DNA of 64,000 bases from Streptomyces sp. NBC_00358 (GCF_036099295.1 NZ_CP107976.1:7192001-7256000), one strand, 5' to 3'; shown: positions 1 through 10,296, numbered from the stretch's first letter. Notes: generated by a model not told the origin, from the letters alone. Numbers and translations: made by a program.

Positions 1-1520
1 GTCGGATAGCGCAGGATGAAGCCGTCCGAGGTGGACAGCTCGCGCTGGATCGCCTCGATGGTGCCGATCACACGCTTGTCGTCCGGCGGCAGGAAGCCCA
101 TCTGCGGGATCAGCAGCAGCGAGGCGTCGAGTTCCCGCGAGCCGTACGACTGGGTGAACGTGTTCCGTTCCTTGTCGTAGCCCTTCTCGCAGACGTCCCG
201 GTGGATGTCGTCGCGCAGTTCGCGCCACTTCTCCAGCGGACCGTCGGCGTCCCCGGACTCGATGAGCTTGATGGTGCGGTCCACCGCGACCCAGGCCATC
301 ACCTTGGAGTGCACGAAGTGCCGCCGCGGGCCCCGGACTTCCCAGATTCCTTCGTCCGGCTGGTCCCAGTGGTCCTCCAGATAGCGGATCAGCTTCAACT
401 GGAGGAGCGAGGCGTAGTCGTTGCGGGAAAGGCCCGTCATATGGGCCAGGTGGAGGGCCTCGGTGACCTCGCCGTAGACGTCGAGCTGGAGCTGGTGCGC
501 GGCGCCGTTGCCGACCCGGACGGGCGCCGAACCCTCGTACCCGGGAAGCCAGTCGAGCTCGGCCTCGCCCAACTCCCGTTCCCCCGCGATGCCGTACATG
601 ATCTGGAGGTTCTCCGGGTCGCCCGCGACCGCGCGCAGCAGCCACTCGCGCCAGGCGCGGGCCTCCTCGCGGTAGCCGGTGCGCAGCAGCGAGGAGAGGG
701 TGATGGCCGCGTCGCGCAGCCAGGTGTAGCGGTAGTCCCAGTTGCGTACGCCGCCGATCTCCTCCGGGAGGGAGGTGGTGGGCGCGGCGACGATGCCGCC
801 CGTGGGCGCGTACGTCAGGGCCTTCAGTGTGATCAGGGAGCGGACGACGGCCTCGCGGTAGGGGCCGTGGTACGTGCACTGGTCGACCCAGTCGCGCCAG
901 AACTCCTCGGTCGCCTCCAGGGACTGCTCCGGCTCGGGCAGCGCGGGCGGCTGCTTGTGCGAGGGCTCCCACGAGATCGTGAAGGCGATCCGGTCGCCCG
1001 GCGCCACCGTGAAGTCGGCGTACGTGGTCAGATCCTTGCCGTACGTCTCGCAGTCCGTGTCGAACCAGACCGAGTCCGGTCCGGCGACCGCGACCGTGCG
1101 CCCCTCGTGCCGGTGCACCCAGGGCACCACACGGCCGTACGAGAAACGCATCCGCAGCGCGGAGCGCATCGGCACCCGGCCGGTGACGCCCTCGACGATC
1201 CGGATCAGCTGCGGCGCGCCGTCACGCGGGGGCATGAAATCGGTCACCCGGACCGTGCCGCGGGGTGTGTCCCACTCGGATTCGAGGATCAGCGAGTCGC
1301 CGCGGTACCGGCGGCGCGCCGCGGTGGGCGGCTGGGCGTCGGCCGCGTGGGCGGGCCCGAGCCGCCAGAATCCGTGTTCCTCCGTGCCGAGCAGTCCCGC
1401 GAAGATGGCATGGGAGTCGAAGCGGGGCAGGCACAGCCAGTCGACTGTGCCGTCCCGGCAGACCAGCGCGGCTGTCTGCATGTCTCCGATGAGTGCGTAG
1501 TCCTCGATGCGCCCGGCCAC
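1..1520 (-). CDS. GH15 family glycoside hydrolase (trehalase/glucoamylase-like), 3' end beyond window
   Basis: Translating the minus strand gives about 506 residues open to the window edge, so only the C-terminus is missing. It begins VAGRIEDYALIGDMQTAALV and continues CRDGTVDWLCLPRFDS, the typical opening of actinobacterial GH15 proteins. Later segments NWDYRYTWLRDAA (glucoamylase-type substrate pocket) and GEVTEALHLA fit the (alpha/alpha)6 barrel of the family. The family hydrolyses alpha-glucosidic bonds, and trehalose is the usual substrate of bacterial members of this subgroup. No signal peptide is seen, so it should be cytoplasmic. I chose the GTG at 1520 because GGAG lies six bases upstream; an ATG at 1526 and a GTG at 1544 are in frame. 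It is divergent from pyrG. Confidence 0.88.
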   Translation of the reverse strand, partial: MAGRIEDYALIGDMQTAALVCRDGTVDWLCLPRFDSHAIFAGLLGTEEHGFWRLGPAHAADAQPPTAARRRYRGDSLILESEWDTPRGTVRVTDFMPPRDGAPQLIRIVEGVTGRVPMRSALRMRFSYGRVVPWVHRHEGRTVAVAGPDSVWFDTDCETYGKDLTTYADFTVAPGDRIAFTISWEPSHKQPPALPEPEQSLEATEEFWRDWVDQCTYHGPYREAVVRSLITLKALTYAPTGGIVAAPTTSLPEEIGGVRNWDYRYTWLRDAAITLSSLLRTGYREEARAWREWLLRAVAGDPENLQIMYGIAGERELGEAELDWLPGYEGSAPVRVGNGAAHQLQLDVYGEVTEALHLAHMTGLSRNDYASLLQLKLIRYLEDHWDQPDEGIWEVRGPRRHFVHSKVMAWVAVDRTIKLIESGDADGPLEKWRELRDDIHRDVCEKGYDKERNTFTQSYGSRELDASLLLIPQMGFLPPDDKRVIGTIEAIQRELSTSDGFILRYP

Positions 1521-2053
1521 GTGCATCTCCAGTCGAACGGCCACGGCGCCCCTGCGCGGGGCGGTCGCTCTTGCGGTCAAAGGGAACGTAGGTACTGCGG
1601 AAATCTAGGCAATGGGGAGTCGGTAACTGCGGAACGTCGATGATGGGGGACGTCCGTCCTGCGTCGCTGCGAAACGTCAGTTGTCGGTTGCGATGGGCGA
1701 TGCGATTGTCGTCTCGAAACGAACTGACAGGCCCTCTTTGTTCCGGATACGGACGGGATGGTGCCGTGTGCCGGACAGGCTCGGCAGCGAGTGTCCGAGC
1801 AGGATACGACGCACGTGGAAGATCCGCGTGCTGCTCCGGGCAACCCGGCTGAGCCGATCGAGTGAGCGGTGTGCGGGGTGTGTGCCCAGGTGTGCGCGGA
1901 GCGTGGCCGGAAGCAGCCTCGTCCGGTCGCTGATACCCTGGTAGCCCGTGGACCGGTGGGCAAGAAACCCCCGAACCGCAGCGACGGCACCCCCGGAAAT
2001 CTCCGGGTCCCACGCCGGCACGCACCCCAGACCGCGACCACGGGAGCCCCCTC
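1521..2053. promoter_or_regulatory. Divergent intergenic region GH15/pyrG with direct and inverted repeats
   Basis: This 0.5-kb gap holds no convincing gene. Visible structure: three related direct repeats of CTGCGRAA at 1595-1602, 1627-1634 and 1667-1674, the last two extended to CTGCGRAACGTC, and an inverted repeat GTCAGTT (1676-1682) / AACTGAC (1722-1728). The pyrG side carries GGGAG at 2042-2046 as ribosome site. Which gene the repeats serve cannot be told. Confidence 0.4.
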
Positions 2054-3727
<1,674 letters not shown>

Positions 3728-3778
3728 GGCCAAGTAAGGCCAAGCGGCATCAGGTTGTACGGTGACCGGGGTGCGGGT

Positions 3779-3835
3779 CCGCGGGTGTTCCCGCGGGCGC
3801 GTGCCCCGGTTCCGTCACCGGACCGGACTCTTTTT
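3779..3835 (+). terminator. Hairpins after pyrG, second followed by a T-run
   Basis: CCGCGGG (3779-3785), loop TGTT, CCCGCGG (3790-3796) makes a seven-pair hairpin. A second weaker one, CCGGT/ACCGG (3806-3821), is followed by CTTTTT at 3830-3835, an intrinsic-terminator-like arrangement unusual in this GC-rich sequence. It may attenuate read-through into the Nudix gene. Confidence 0.5.
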
Positions 3836-3854
3836 GCGTGTGGGAGGACAGGCC

Positions 3855-4481
3855 ATGACGATCAAGGACACCCCCGAGGAGTGGGAGGTCCGGGCGACCG
3901 AGACCCCCTTCAAGGGCAACAAGACCTCGGTGCGCACCGATGACGTGGTCATGCCCGACGGATCGGTCGTCCGCCGCGACTACCAGGTCCACCCGGGCTC
4001 CGTGGCCGTACTCGCCCTGGACGCGGATGACCGTGTCCTGGTCCTGCGCCAGTACCGCCACCCGGTACGCCAGAAGCTGTGGGAGATCCCGGCGGGCCTG
4101 CTCGACATCCCCGGCGAGAACCCGCTGCACGCCGCCCAGCGCGAGCTGTACGAGGAGGCGCACGTCAAGGCGGAGAACTGGCGGGTGCTGACCGACGTCT
4201 ACACCACGCCCGGCGGCTGCGACGAGGCCATCCGGATCTTCCTGGCCCGCGAGCTGTCCGAGGCGCAGGGCGAGCGGTTCGAGGTCGAGGACGAGGAGGC
4301 CGACATGGAGCTCGCCCGCGTCCCGCTCGACGAACTCGTCGGCGGTGTGCTCGCCGGCGACCTGCACAACAACTGCCTGGTCGTGGGTGTCCTCTCGCTC
4401 GTCGCCGCGCGCCAGGGCGCCGGACTCGACGCGCTGCGTGAGGCCGGGGCGCCGTGGCCCGCACGCCCCTTCGAGGCCTGA
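3855..4481 (+). CDS. Nudix hydrolase, ADP-ribose pyrophosphatase type
   Basis: The 208-residue protein has the ADPRase-subfamily arrangement: WEIPAGLLDIPGENP followed by AAQRELYEEAHV. The helix part REL-EEA of the Nudix box with its metal-binding glutamates is intact, but the glycine normally after EEA is His and there is one extra residue before the first Glu, as in the mycobacterial homologue next to pyrG. Such enzymes split ADP-ribose to AMP and ribose 5-phosphate. The start is fixed by GGAGG at 3843-3847, seven bases before ATG; a longer upstream reading has no ribosome site. Position after pyrG is conserved in actinobacteria. Confidence 0.9.
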   Translation: MTIKDTPEEWEVRATETPFKGNKTSVRTDDVVMPDGSVVRRDYQVHPGSVAVLALDADDRVLVLRQYRHPVRQKLWEIPAGLLDIPGENPLHAAQRELYEEAHVKAENWRVLTDVYTTPGGCDEAIRIFLARELSEAQGERFEVEDEEADMELARVPLDELVGGVLAGDLHNNCLVVGVLSLVAARQGAGLDALREAGAPWPARPFEA

Positions 4482-4489
4482 TCCCGCCT

Positions 4490-4506
4490 CCGGAGGGTCC
4501 CTCCGG
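4490..4506 (+). terminator. Terminator hairpin after Nudix gene
   Basis: CCGGAGG (4490-4496), three-base loop, CCTCCGG (4500-4506), nine bases after the Nudix stop codon. Confidence 0.7.
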
Positions 4507-4794
4507 GGCCTGATTCCGTCTCCCGGGGGCGACCGCCGGGGCATCGTCCCGCTGCCGGACGGTCCCTTCGAGGGCCGGTCACACCGCCGGAGCGCCTGTG
4601 CCGTCCCGCCGTCCCGCCCCGGACGGGTCGTATACGTCCGTTCGGGGCTGCCGGTCCTACGATCGCTTGATCCGATCGGGGGACGTCTCCGCCACGCTCC
4701 GCCCGGATCGTCGCAGAGCGTGAACTAGGCTCTGGAAACGCCCGCACCGGAGTCCCGGCGGGCTTGCGCGTGCGGTGGAACGGGAGCGTGGCCC
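4507..4794 (+). promoter_or_regulatory. Non-coding gap before the NB-ARC/TPR gene
   Basis: No gene or RNA is apparent. GGGAG at 4782-4786 serves the GTG at 4795. The stretch must contain the promoter of the next gene, but I cannot place a -10/-35 pair with confidence. Confidence 0.35.
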
Positions 4795-6876
4795 GTGGCG
4801 GATCAGGCGGTGGACGACGGCGGCACCAAGGTGTCGGCCAAGGGGCAGCGCCCGGCTGCCGGGTCCGCTCCTACGAAGAGTCAGTTCCTGGGCCGTGCAA
4901 GAGAGTTGAAGGAACTCCGGGCGGACATCGAGCGGGCGGGGCTCGACACCATCGCGGGCCGCAAGGCCCCGCGGGCGCGGGTGCTGCTCATCGCGGGCAA
5001 GCCCGGCTCCGGCCGCACCGCGCTCGCCGGCCGGCTCGCCGCCCAGGTCGCCGAGAGTTACCCCGACGGCATCCTGCGCGCCAAGCTCACCGAACCCGAC
5101 GGCACCCCGGTGCCCACCGAGGTCACCGCGCGGGAACTGCTCACCGCCCTCGGACTCTCCACACCCCCCGGAGCCGACGCCGACGACCTCGGCGAGCGGC
5201 TGCGCGAGGCCCTGGCGATCCGTCGGGCGGTGCTCCTGCTCGACGACGCCGCCGACGCCGAGCAGGTCGACGCGCTGCTGCCCGACTCCCCGGACTGCCT
5301 GGTCATCGCCGTCTCCGGCGGGCCGCTGACGGGCATCGCGGACGTCCGCCCCTGCACGCTCGGCGGTCTGGACACCAAGTCGGCCCTGGAACTCCTGGAG
5401 CAGTTCACCGGCTCGGTGCGCGTCACCGTCGACCCGCTCGCCGCCGAGGGTCTGGTCGAACTGTGCGCGGGCCAGCCCACCGCGCTGGTGCTGGCCGGCG
5501 GCTGGCTCGCCGCACGCCCCGCCTCCGCCGTCGCCGATCTCGCCAAGCACCTGCGCACCGAGGGCGAGGACGGTACACCGCTGGCCCGTGTCTTCCGGCT
5601 CTCGTACGCCTCGCTGCCGAGCACCGCCGCGCGGATACTGCGACTGCTCTCGCTGGCCCCCGCGGGACTCGTCGACCCGCACACCGCCTCCGCGCTGGCC
5701 GGCTGCTCGGTCCAGGTGGCGCAGACCACGCTCGACGAATTCGTCGCCCTCGGCCTGCTGCGGTCGGTTCCCTCACCGCTGCCGCAGTACGAGGTACCCG
5801 GCTGTTTCCAGCCAGTGCTCAGGGCGCTCGTCGAGACCCATGACCGGCCCGCCGAGGTGCAGCTGGCCCGCGCCCGCATGCTGGAGCGGACCGTACGCCT
5901 CCTGGTGTCCTGCCGCGCCATCACCGAGACCGACAGCTCGCCGGCCCGCGAGAAGCTCGCCGGAATGCCCCGTGCCCTGCGGTTCTCCAGTCCCCGGGCG
6001 GCCGAGGACTGGCTGCGGCTGCGCCGGCCCGCGCTCCTCGCCTCGGCCCGGCTGGCCGTCGCCGACGGGGAGCTGGACACCCTCGCCCGACGGCTGATGG
6101 CCGCCCTCGTGCGGGCGATGGTCGTCCATTTCGGCACCCAGGCCGCGGCGTCCGAGCTGTACGGGATCCACCGTCTCGTCCTGGACGTCGCCGAACGCCG
6201 GAACCTGCCCCGGGAGAAGGCCGCGGCCCTGCTCAATCTCGCGGACCTGGACGCGCAGACCGGCCGTACGACCGACGCCCTCGCCCGCTACCGGGCCGCG
6301 CTGGACGCCGGACGCGAGGCGAACGACCCGTACGCGACGGGCCGCGCGATGGAATCCGTAGGCGGCGCCCACCAGGAACTCGGGGACTACGACCGGGCCG
6401 CCGACTGGTACGGCAGGGCGCTCGCCGAGCGGCTCGCGCGCGGCGAGCGCGTGGACGCCGCCCGGCTGTACGGACGCATCGCCACCGCGCACACCTACGC
6501 GGGCCGCTACGGCGAGGCGCTGGTCAACTGGCGCGCCGCGGTCGCGGGACACCGCAAGAACGGTGATGTCGCCGCCCAGGCAAGGGCGTTGAGCGAGACG
6601 GCGCGCGTCCAGGAGTACGCGGGACGGCCCGAGGAGTCGTTGCGCACCTGCCAGGAGGCGGTCGAGTGGGCGCGCCGCGCGGACGACGTACGCCTGCAGG
6701 CCGCGTTGCAGCTCAGGCTGGCCGACACCCTGGACCGGCTCGGCGACCCGGCTGCCGCCCGGCTGCACCGGGCGGCGGCCGAGCGCATGCTGGGAGATGA
6801 GCTGCCGGAGAGCGCATCCGACATGGAACACGACGCTAACGCCTACGAAATCCGCAGTGCATCCGCTGAAGATTGA
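4795..6876 (+). CDS. NB-ARC-like P-loop ATPase with C-terminal TPR repeats
   Basis: The 693-residue cytoplasmic protein has a Walker A GKPGSGRT at residues 68-75, a Walker B-like VLLLDDA near 145, and a winged-helix-like middle (RVFRLSYASLPSTAARILRLLSLA). The region from about 450 to 690 is made of tetratricopeptide repeats such as YATGRAMESVGGAHQELGDY and ADWYGRALAERLARGE. This is the ATPase-plus-TPR half of AfsR/SARP- or STAND-type regulators, but there is no N-terminal DNA-binding domain. A signal-sensing STAND switch is an inference; ligand and partner are unknown. GTG start with GGGAG eight bases upstream. It occupies the place between the Nudix and parA-like genes where mycobacteria have xerD. 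Confidence 0.75.
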   Translation: MADQAVDDGGTKVSAKGQRPAAGSAPTKSQFLGRARELKELRADIERAGLDTIAGRKAPRARVLLIAGKPGSGRTALAGRLAAQVAESYPDGILRAKLTEPDGTPVPTEVTARELLTALGLSTPPGADADDLGERLREALAIRRAVLLLDDAADAEQVDALLPDSPDCLVIAVSGGPLTGIADVRPCTLGGLDTKSALELLEQFTGSVRVTVDPLAAEGLVELCAGQPTALVLAGGWLAARPASAVADLAKHLRTEGEDGTPLARVFRLSYASLPSTAARILRLLSLAPAGLVDPHTASALAGCSVQVAQTTLDEFVALGLLRSVPSPLPQYEVPGCFQPVLRALVETHDRPAEVQLARARMLERTVRLLVSCRAITETDSSPAREKLAGMPRALRFSSPRAAEDWLRLRRPALLASARLAVADGELDTLARRLMAALVRAMVVHFGTQAAASELYGIHRLVLDVAERRNLPREKAAALLNLADLDAQTGRTTDALARYRAALDAGREANDPYATGRAMESVGGAHQELGDYDRAADWYGRALAERLARGERVDAARLYGRIATAHTYAGRYGEALVNWRAAVAGHRKNGDVAAQARALSETARVQEYAGRPEESLRTCQEAVEWARRADDVRLQAALQLRLADTLDRLGDPAAARLHRAAAERMLGDELPESASDMEHDANAYEIRSASAED

Positions 6877-7015
6877 TGCATTGAAAGGCTAGACAGAGAG
6901 AATCCCTTCATTAGACTGGCTCCGCCGCGTTCTTCCGTGGTGTCTCCCGGTGTGCTGCCGTACGTCGGGTATGACATGCATTGCCTGGCTTGCATCGCCT
7001 CGGCATGCATAGCCC
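6858..7015 (+). promoter_or_regulatory. Cluster of TGCAT repeats upstream of ald
   Basis: TGCAT occurs at 6858, 6877, 6977, 6991 and 7006 (first base). Three of the five sit inside ATGCAT palindromes, and the last three form direct repeats TGCATnGCC spaced 14 and 15 bp, directly before the ald ribosome site. The layout resembles multi-site binding by an Lrp/AsnC-family regulator such as the AldR proteins that control ald elsewhere; the assignment is inference. Confidence 0.5.
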
Positions 7016-7038
7016 CAGAGCCCTCTGAGTCAAGGACC

Positions 7039-8163
7039 GTGATCGACGTGAAGGTCGGCATCCCCCGCGAGGTCAAGAACAACGAGTTCCGGGTGGCCAT
7101 CACCCCCGCCGGCGTGCACGAGCTCGTGCGCCACGGCCACCAGGTCTTCGTCGAGCAGAACGCCGGTGTCGGCTCCTCGATCACGGATGAGGAGTACGTC
7201 CACGCGGGCGCGCAGATCCTCCCCACCGCCGACGAGGTCTGGGCCACCGCCGACCTGCTGCTGAAGGTCAAGGAGCCCATCGCGGAGGAGTACCACCGCC
7301 TCCGCAAGGACCAGACGCTCTTCACCTACCTGCACCTGGCCGCGTCCAAGGAGTGCACGGACGCCCTGCTGGAGTCCGGCACCACGGCGATCGCGTACGA
7401 GACCGTCGAGCTGCCGAGCCGCGCGCTGCCGCTGCTCGCCCCGATGTCCGAGGTCGCGGGCCGGCTCGCCCCGCAGGTCGGCGCGTACCACCTGATGCGC
7501 GCCAACGGCGGCCGGGGTGTCCTGCCCGGCGGTGTCCCCGGTGTGCTGGCGGCCAAGGCCGTCGTCATCGGCGGCGGTGTGTCCGGCTGGAACGCCGCGC
7601 AGATCGCCATCGGCATGGGCTTCCACGTGACCCTGCTCGACCGCGACATCAACAAGCTCAAGGAAGCGGACAAGATCTTCGGCACGAAGATCCAGACCGT
7701 CGTCTCCAACGCCTTCGAGCTGGAGAAGGCCTGCCTGGAGGCCGACCTCGTCATCGGTGCCGTGCTGATCCCCGGTGCCAAGGCTCCGAAGCTGGTCACC
7801 AACGAGCTCGTCTCGCGGATGAAGCCGGGAAGTGTTCTTGTCGACATCGCGATCGACCAGGGCGGCTGCTTCGAGGACTCGCGTGCCACCACGCACGCCG
7901 AGCCGACCTTCCCGGTCCACAACTCGGTCTTCTACTGCGTCGCCAACATGCCCGGCGCGGTGCCCAACACCTCGACGTACGCGCTGACCAACGCCACGCT
8001 GCCGTACATCGTCGAGCTCGCCAACCGCGGCTGGGCCGAGGCGCTGCGCCGCGACGCCGCGCTGGCCAAGGGGCTCAACACCCATGACGGCAAGGTCGTT
8101 TACCGTGAGGTCGCGGAGGCGCACGGCCTGGAGCACCTCGAACTGGAGACCCTGCTCGGCTGA
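7039..8163 (+). CDS. ald: Alanine dehydrogenase
   Basis: Interconverts L-alanine and pyruvate plus ammonia with NAD(H). The sequence starts KVGIPREVKNNEFRVA, contains the substrate-binding region LLKVKEPIAEEYHRL and TYLHLAASKECT, and the NAD-binding Rossmann motif VVIGGGVSGWNAAQIA. At 371-374 residues it has the normal length. GTG codons at 7039 and 7048 both follow AAGGA (7032-7036); 7039 is given, 7048 matches the usual N-terminus KVGIPREV. The reading frame stays open upstream, but that region holds the TGCAT repeats and is more likely regulatory. It is a single gene closed by two strong hairpins. Confidence 0.95.
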   Translation: MIDVKVGIPREVKNNEFRVAITPAGVHELVRHGHQVFVEQNAGVGSSITDEEYVHAGAQILPTADEVWATADLLLKVKEPIAEEYHRLRKDQTLFTYLHLAASKECTDALLESGTTAIAYETVELPSRALPLLAPMSEVAGRLAPQVGAYHLMRANGGRGVLPGGVPGVLAAKAVVIGGGVSGWNAAQIAIGMGFHVTLLDRDINKLKEADKIFGTKIQTVVSNAFELEKACLEADLVIGAVLIPGAKAPKLVTNELVSRMKPGSVLVDIAIDQGGCFEDSRATTHAEPTFPVHNSVFYCVANMPGAVPNTSTYALTNATLPYIVELANRGWAEALRRDAALAKGLNTHDGKVVYREVAEAHGLEHLELETLLG

Positions 8164-8177
8164 GTCTCCCGAAGGCT

Positions 8178-8207
8178 CCAGGAGTCGACATTGCGGCCGA
8201 CTCCTGG
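8178..8207 (+). terminator. First ald terminator
   Basis: Ten-pair stem CCAGGAGTCG (8178-8187) / CGACTCCTGG (8198-8207), 14 bases after the stop codon. Confidence 0.8.
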
Positions 8208-8250
8208 CCGACAAAAGGCGATACGTCAACACGGGTCGTCAACAGCGCGT

Positions 8251-8287
8251 ACCCGGCCGGACCTTGCCCGACAAGGTCCGGCCGGGT
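8251..8287 (+). terminator. Second ald terminator, 16-pair stem
   Basis: ACCCGGCCGGACCTTG (8251-8266) pairs perfectly with the reverse complement at 8272-8287 around a five-base loop CCCGA. One of the strongest hairpins in the window; it insulates the parA-like operon from ald. Confidence 0.85.
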
Positions 8288-8545
8288 GTGTGTCGGGTCA
8301 CTTTGCGACACTCGTTCAACTCGCCACGAACGTAACTCTTCAACCGATTCGCACACCGGTGAAACCTGCCGTGCGACGGCCTTACGCCCTTGACAGAGGG
8401 GTGTTCGGTTGCCGACACATCGGGTCGGGTCCGGCGGATTGTGTTGCTGCGGACCGGTGACACGCCATAGAGTCGCCAACCGTCGGCATGGTGCCACGCT
8501 GACCTATCGAGAAGTTTCCTGGTCACCAAGGAGGTAAGACGACTT
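8288..8545 (+). promoter_or_regulatory. Promoter region of the parA-like/scp operon
   Basis: TTGACA at 8391-8396 is a consensus -35 hexamer; a good -10 at the expected distance is not obvious (nearest GACACA/ACACAT). AAGGAGG at 8528-8534 precedes the GTG start by eleven bases. Transcription probably starts near 8425-8435. Confidence 0.45.
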
Positions 8546-9715
8546 GTGAATGAGTCGACATTTACTCCCGGGGGTGGTCAACCAGGAATGCCGGCGCGGG
8601 GCCAGAGCCCCACGGGGCTCGAGGCTGTCGGCTCCGTCGCTGTCCGCACCTTCGCAGCCCATCAGAGTCCCCGGATGACTCAGACAGCACACCCGAGCAT
8701 GGATGGCCATCACGTGAACGCCATGGCCGGCAACGGAAGTGGCGAGAACCACACCCACTTCGCCGACTACGACGAACTGCCCGAGGGGCACTTCTACGAC
8801 CCCGACGCCGAGTACGAGCCCGACCCGGAGTACGCGGCCACGCTCGCGCCCGACGCGGCCCGTCAGCGCCGTGAGCGCATCGGCCCGACGGGGCGCCCGC
8901 TGCCGTACTTCCCGATCCCGGGTCCGCTGACCAGTCACGGCCCCGCGACGATCATCGCGATGTGCAACCAGAAGGGCGGCGTGGGCAAGACCACGTCGAC
9001 CATCAACCTGGGAGCCGCGCTCGCGGAGTACGGACGCCGGGTGCTGCTCGTCGACTTCGACCCGCAGGGCGCGCTGTCCGTGGGTCTCGGCGTCAACCCG
9101 ATGGAGCTCGACCTCACCGTCTACAACCTGCTCATGGAGCGGGGCATGGCGGCCGACGAGGTGCTCCTGAAGACGGCGGTCCCGAACATGGACCTGCTGC
9201 CCAGCAACATCGACCTGTCCGCCGCCGAAGTGCAACTGGTGAGCGAGGTCGCCCGCGAGTCCACGCTCCAGCGCGCCCTGAAGCCGCTGCTGGCCGACTA
9301 CGACTACATCGTGATCGACTGTCAGCCCTCCCTCGGCCTGCTCACCGTGAACGCGCTGACCGCGGCCCACAAGGTGATCGTGCCGCTGGAGTGCGAGTTC
9401 TTCGCGCTGCGCGGTGTCGCGCTGCTCACCGAGACCATCGAGAAGGTCCAGGAGCGGCTCAACCCCGATCTGGAGCTCGACGGCATCCTCGCCACGATGT
9501 ACGACTCCCGCACGGTGCACAGCCGTGAGGTGCTCGCGCGCGTCGTCGAGGCCTTCGACGATCACGTCTACCACACCGTGATCGGCCGGACCGTCCGCTT
9601 CCCGGAGACCACCGTCGCCGGCGAGCCGATCACCACCTACGCCTCCAACTCCGTCGGTGCCGCCGCCTATCGCCAGCTCGCCAGGGAGGTGCTCGCCCGG
9701 TGTCACGCCGAGTGA
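8546..9715 (+). CDS. ParA/Soj-family ATPase, chromosome-segregation cluster type
   Basis: The 389-residue protein has a roughly 135-residue disordered, acidic, His- and Pro-rich N-terminal part and then a complete ParA domain: deviant Walker A CNQKGGVGKTTSTINLG with signature Lys, switch region LLVDFDPQGALSVGLG, and DYIVIDCQPSLGLLTVNAL. ParA ATPases move chromosomal or subcellular cargo by dynamic DNA binding. It heads the run with scpA and scpB, as the Soj-like gene beside scpAB does in mycobacteria, so a role in chromosome organisation rather than oriC partition is likely. No parB follows; instead the next gene, overlapping by 16 bp, encodes a small RHH-like protein. GTG start after AAGGAGG. 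Confidence 0.9.
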   Translation: MNESTFTPGGGQPGMPARGQSPTGLEAVGSVAVRTFAAHQSPRMTQTAHPSMDGHHVNAMAGNGSGENHTHFADYDELPEGHFYDPDAEYEPDPEYAATLAPDAARQRRERIGPTGRPLPYFPIPGPLTSHGPATIIAMCNQKGGVGKTTSTINLGAALAEYGRRVLLVDFDPQGALSVGLGVNPMELDLTVYNLLMERGMAADEVLLKTAVPNMDLLPSNIDLSAAEVQLVSEVARESTLQRALKPLLADYDYIVIDCQPSLGLLTVNALTAAHKVIVPLECEFFALRGVALLTETIEKVQERLNPDLELDGILATMYDSRTVHSREVLARVVEAFDDHVYHTVIGRTVRFPETTVAGEPITTYASNSVGAAAYRQLAREVLARCHAE

Positions 9716-10278
9716 GTCTGCCGGGGGCCGACGAACTGTTCCGTACCACCGGGGGCATGGCACTCCAGTCATCCACCCCCAACCGTCGGACCAACGGCGA
9801 GGCCCGGGTGCCGGCTCCGGCCGGCGAGAGCGACGCGGCGGCGGGGGAGGACGCGCCCCAGTCGGTGCCCGTCCAGGGCGGTGACGGCGAGGGCGACGAA
9901 CATGTCGCCGCCGGCGCCGAGTCGTCCGGCGCGGGGGAGTCCCGCAGCCGGGGCGGCGCCCCGGACCGTTCGGGGCGGCGTCAGCCGGGGCAGGAAGGTT
10001 CTGGCGCCCCTTCCACGTCGGTGCAGTCGTCCCGCAAGCGGGCGCGCGCCGCCAACCGCCGGCCCAGCGGGCGGGAGCGGCACGACGAGAAGATCACGGT
10101 GTACGTGTCCGCCGAGGAACTGATGGACCTCGAACACGCGCGCCTGGTGCTCCGCGGTGAACACGGGCTCGCCGTCGACCGGGGACGGATCGTCCGCGAG
10201 GCGGTCGCCGTGGTCCTCGCCGATCTGGAATCCCGGGGGGACGCGAGCATTCTCGTACGACGGCTGCGCGGGCGGTAG
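9700..10278 (+). CDS. Small protein with ribbon-helix-helix-like C-terminus, translationally coupled to the ParA gene
   Basis: 192 residues; the first ~120 are disordered, Gly/Pro/charged and end in the basic patch SSRKRARAANRRPSGRERHDEK. The last ~65 residues read KITVYVSAEELMDLEHARLV then a long helix DRGRIVREAVAVVLADLE, a beta-strand followed by two helices as in CopG/ParG-type DNA-binding proteins. The GTG start lies inside the parA-like gene, 16 bp of overlap, with GGGAGG ten bases upstream, so synthesis is coupled. A centromere-binding or adaptor partner of the ParA protein is the obvious guess, not proven. Confidence 0.75.
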   Translation: MSRRVSLPGADELFRTTGGMALQSSTPNRRTNGEARVPAPAGESDAAAGEDAPQSVPVQGGDGEGDEHVAAGAESSGAGESRSRGGAPDRSGRRQPGQEGSGAPSTSVQSSRKRARAANRRPSGRERHDEKITVYVSAEELMDLEHARLVLRGEHGLAVDRGRIVREAVAVVLADLESRGDASILVRRLRGR

Positions 10279-10296
10279 CGGTAGCCTTCGACGGCT

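Noticed and set aside
6937..7038. N-terminal extension of alanine dehydrogenase
   Set aside because: The region holds the TGCAT repeats and codes for residues absent from the family; AAGGA precedes the shorter start.
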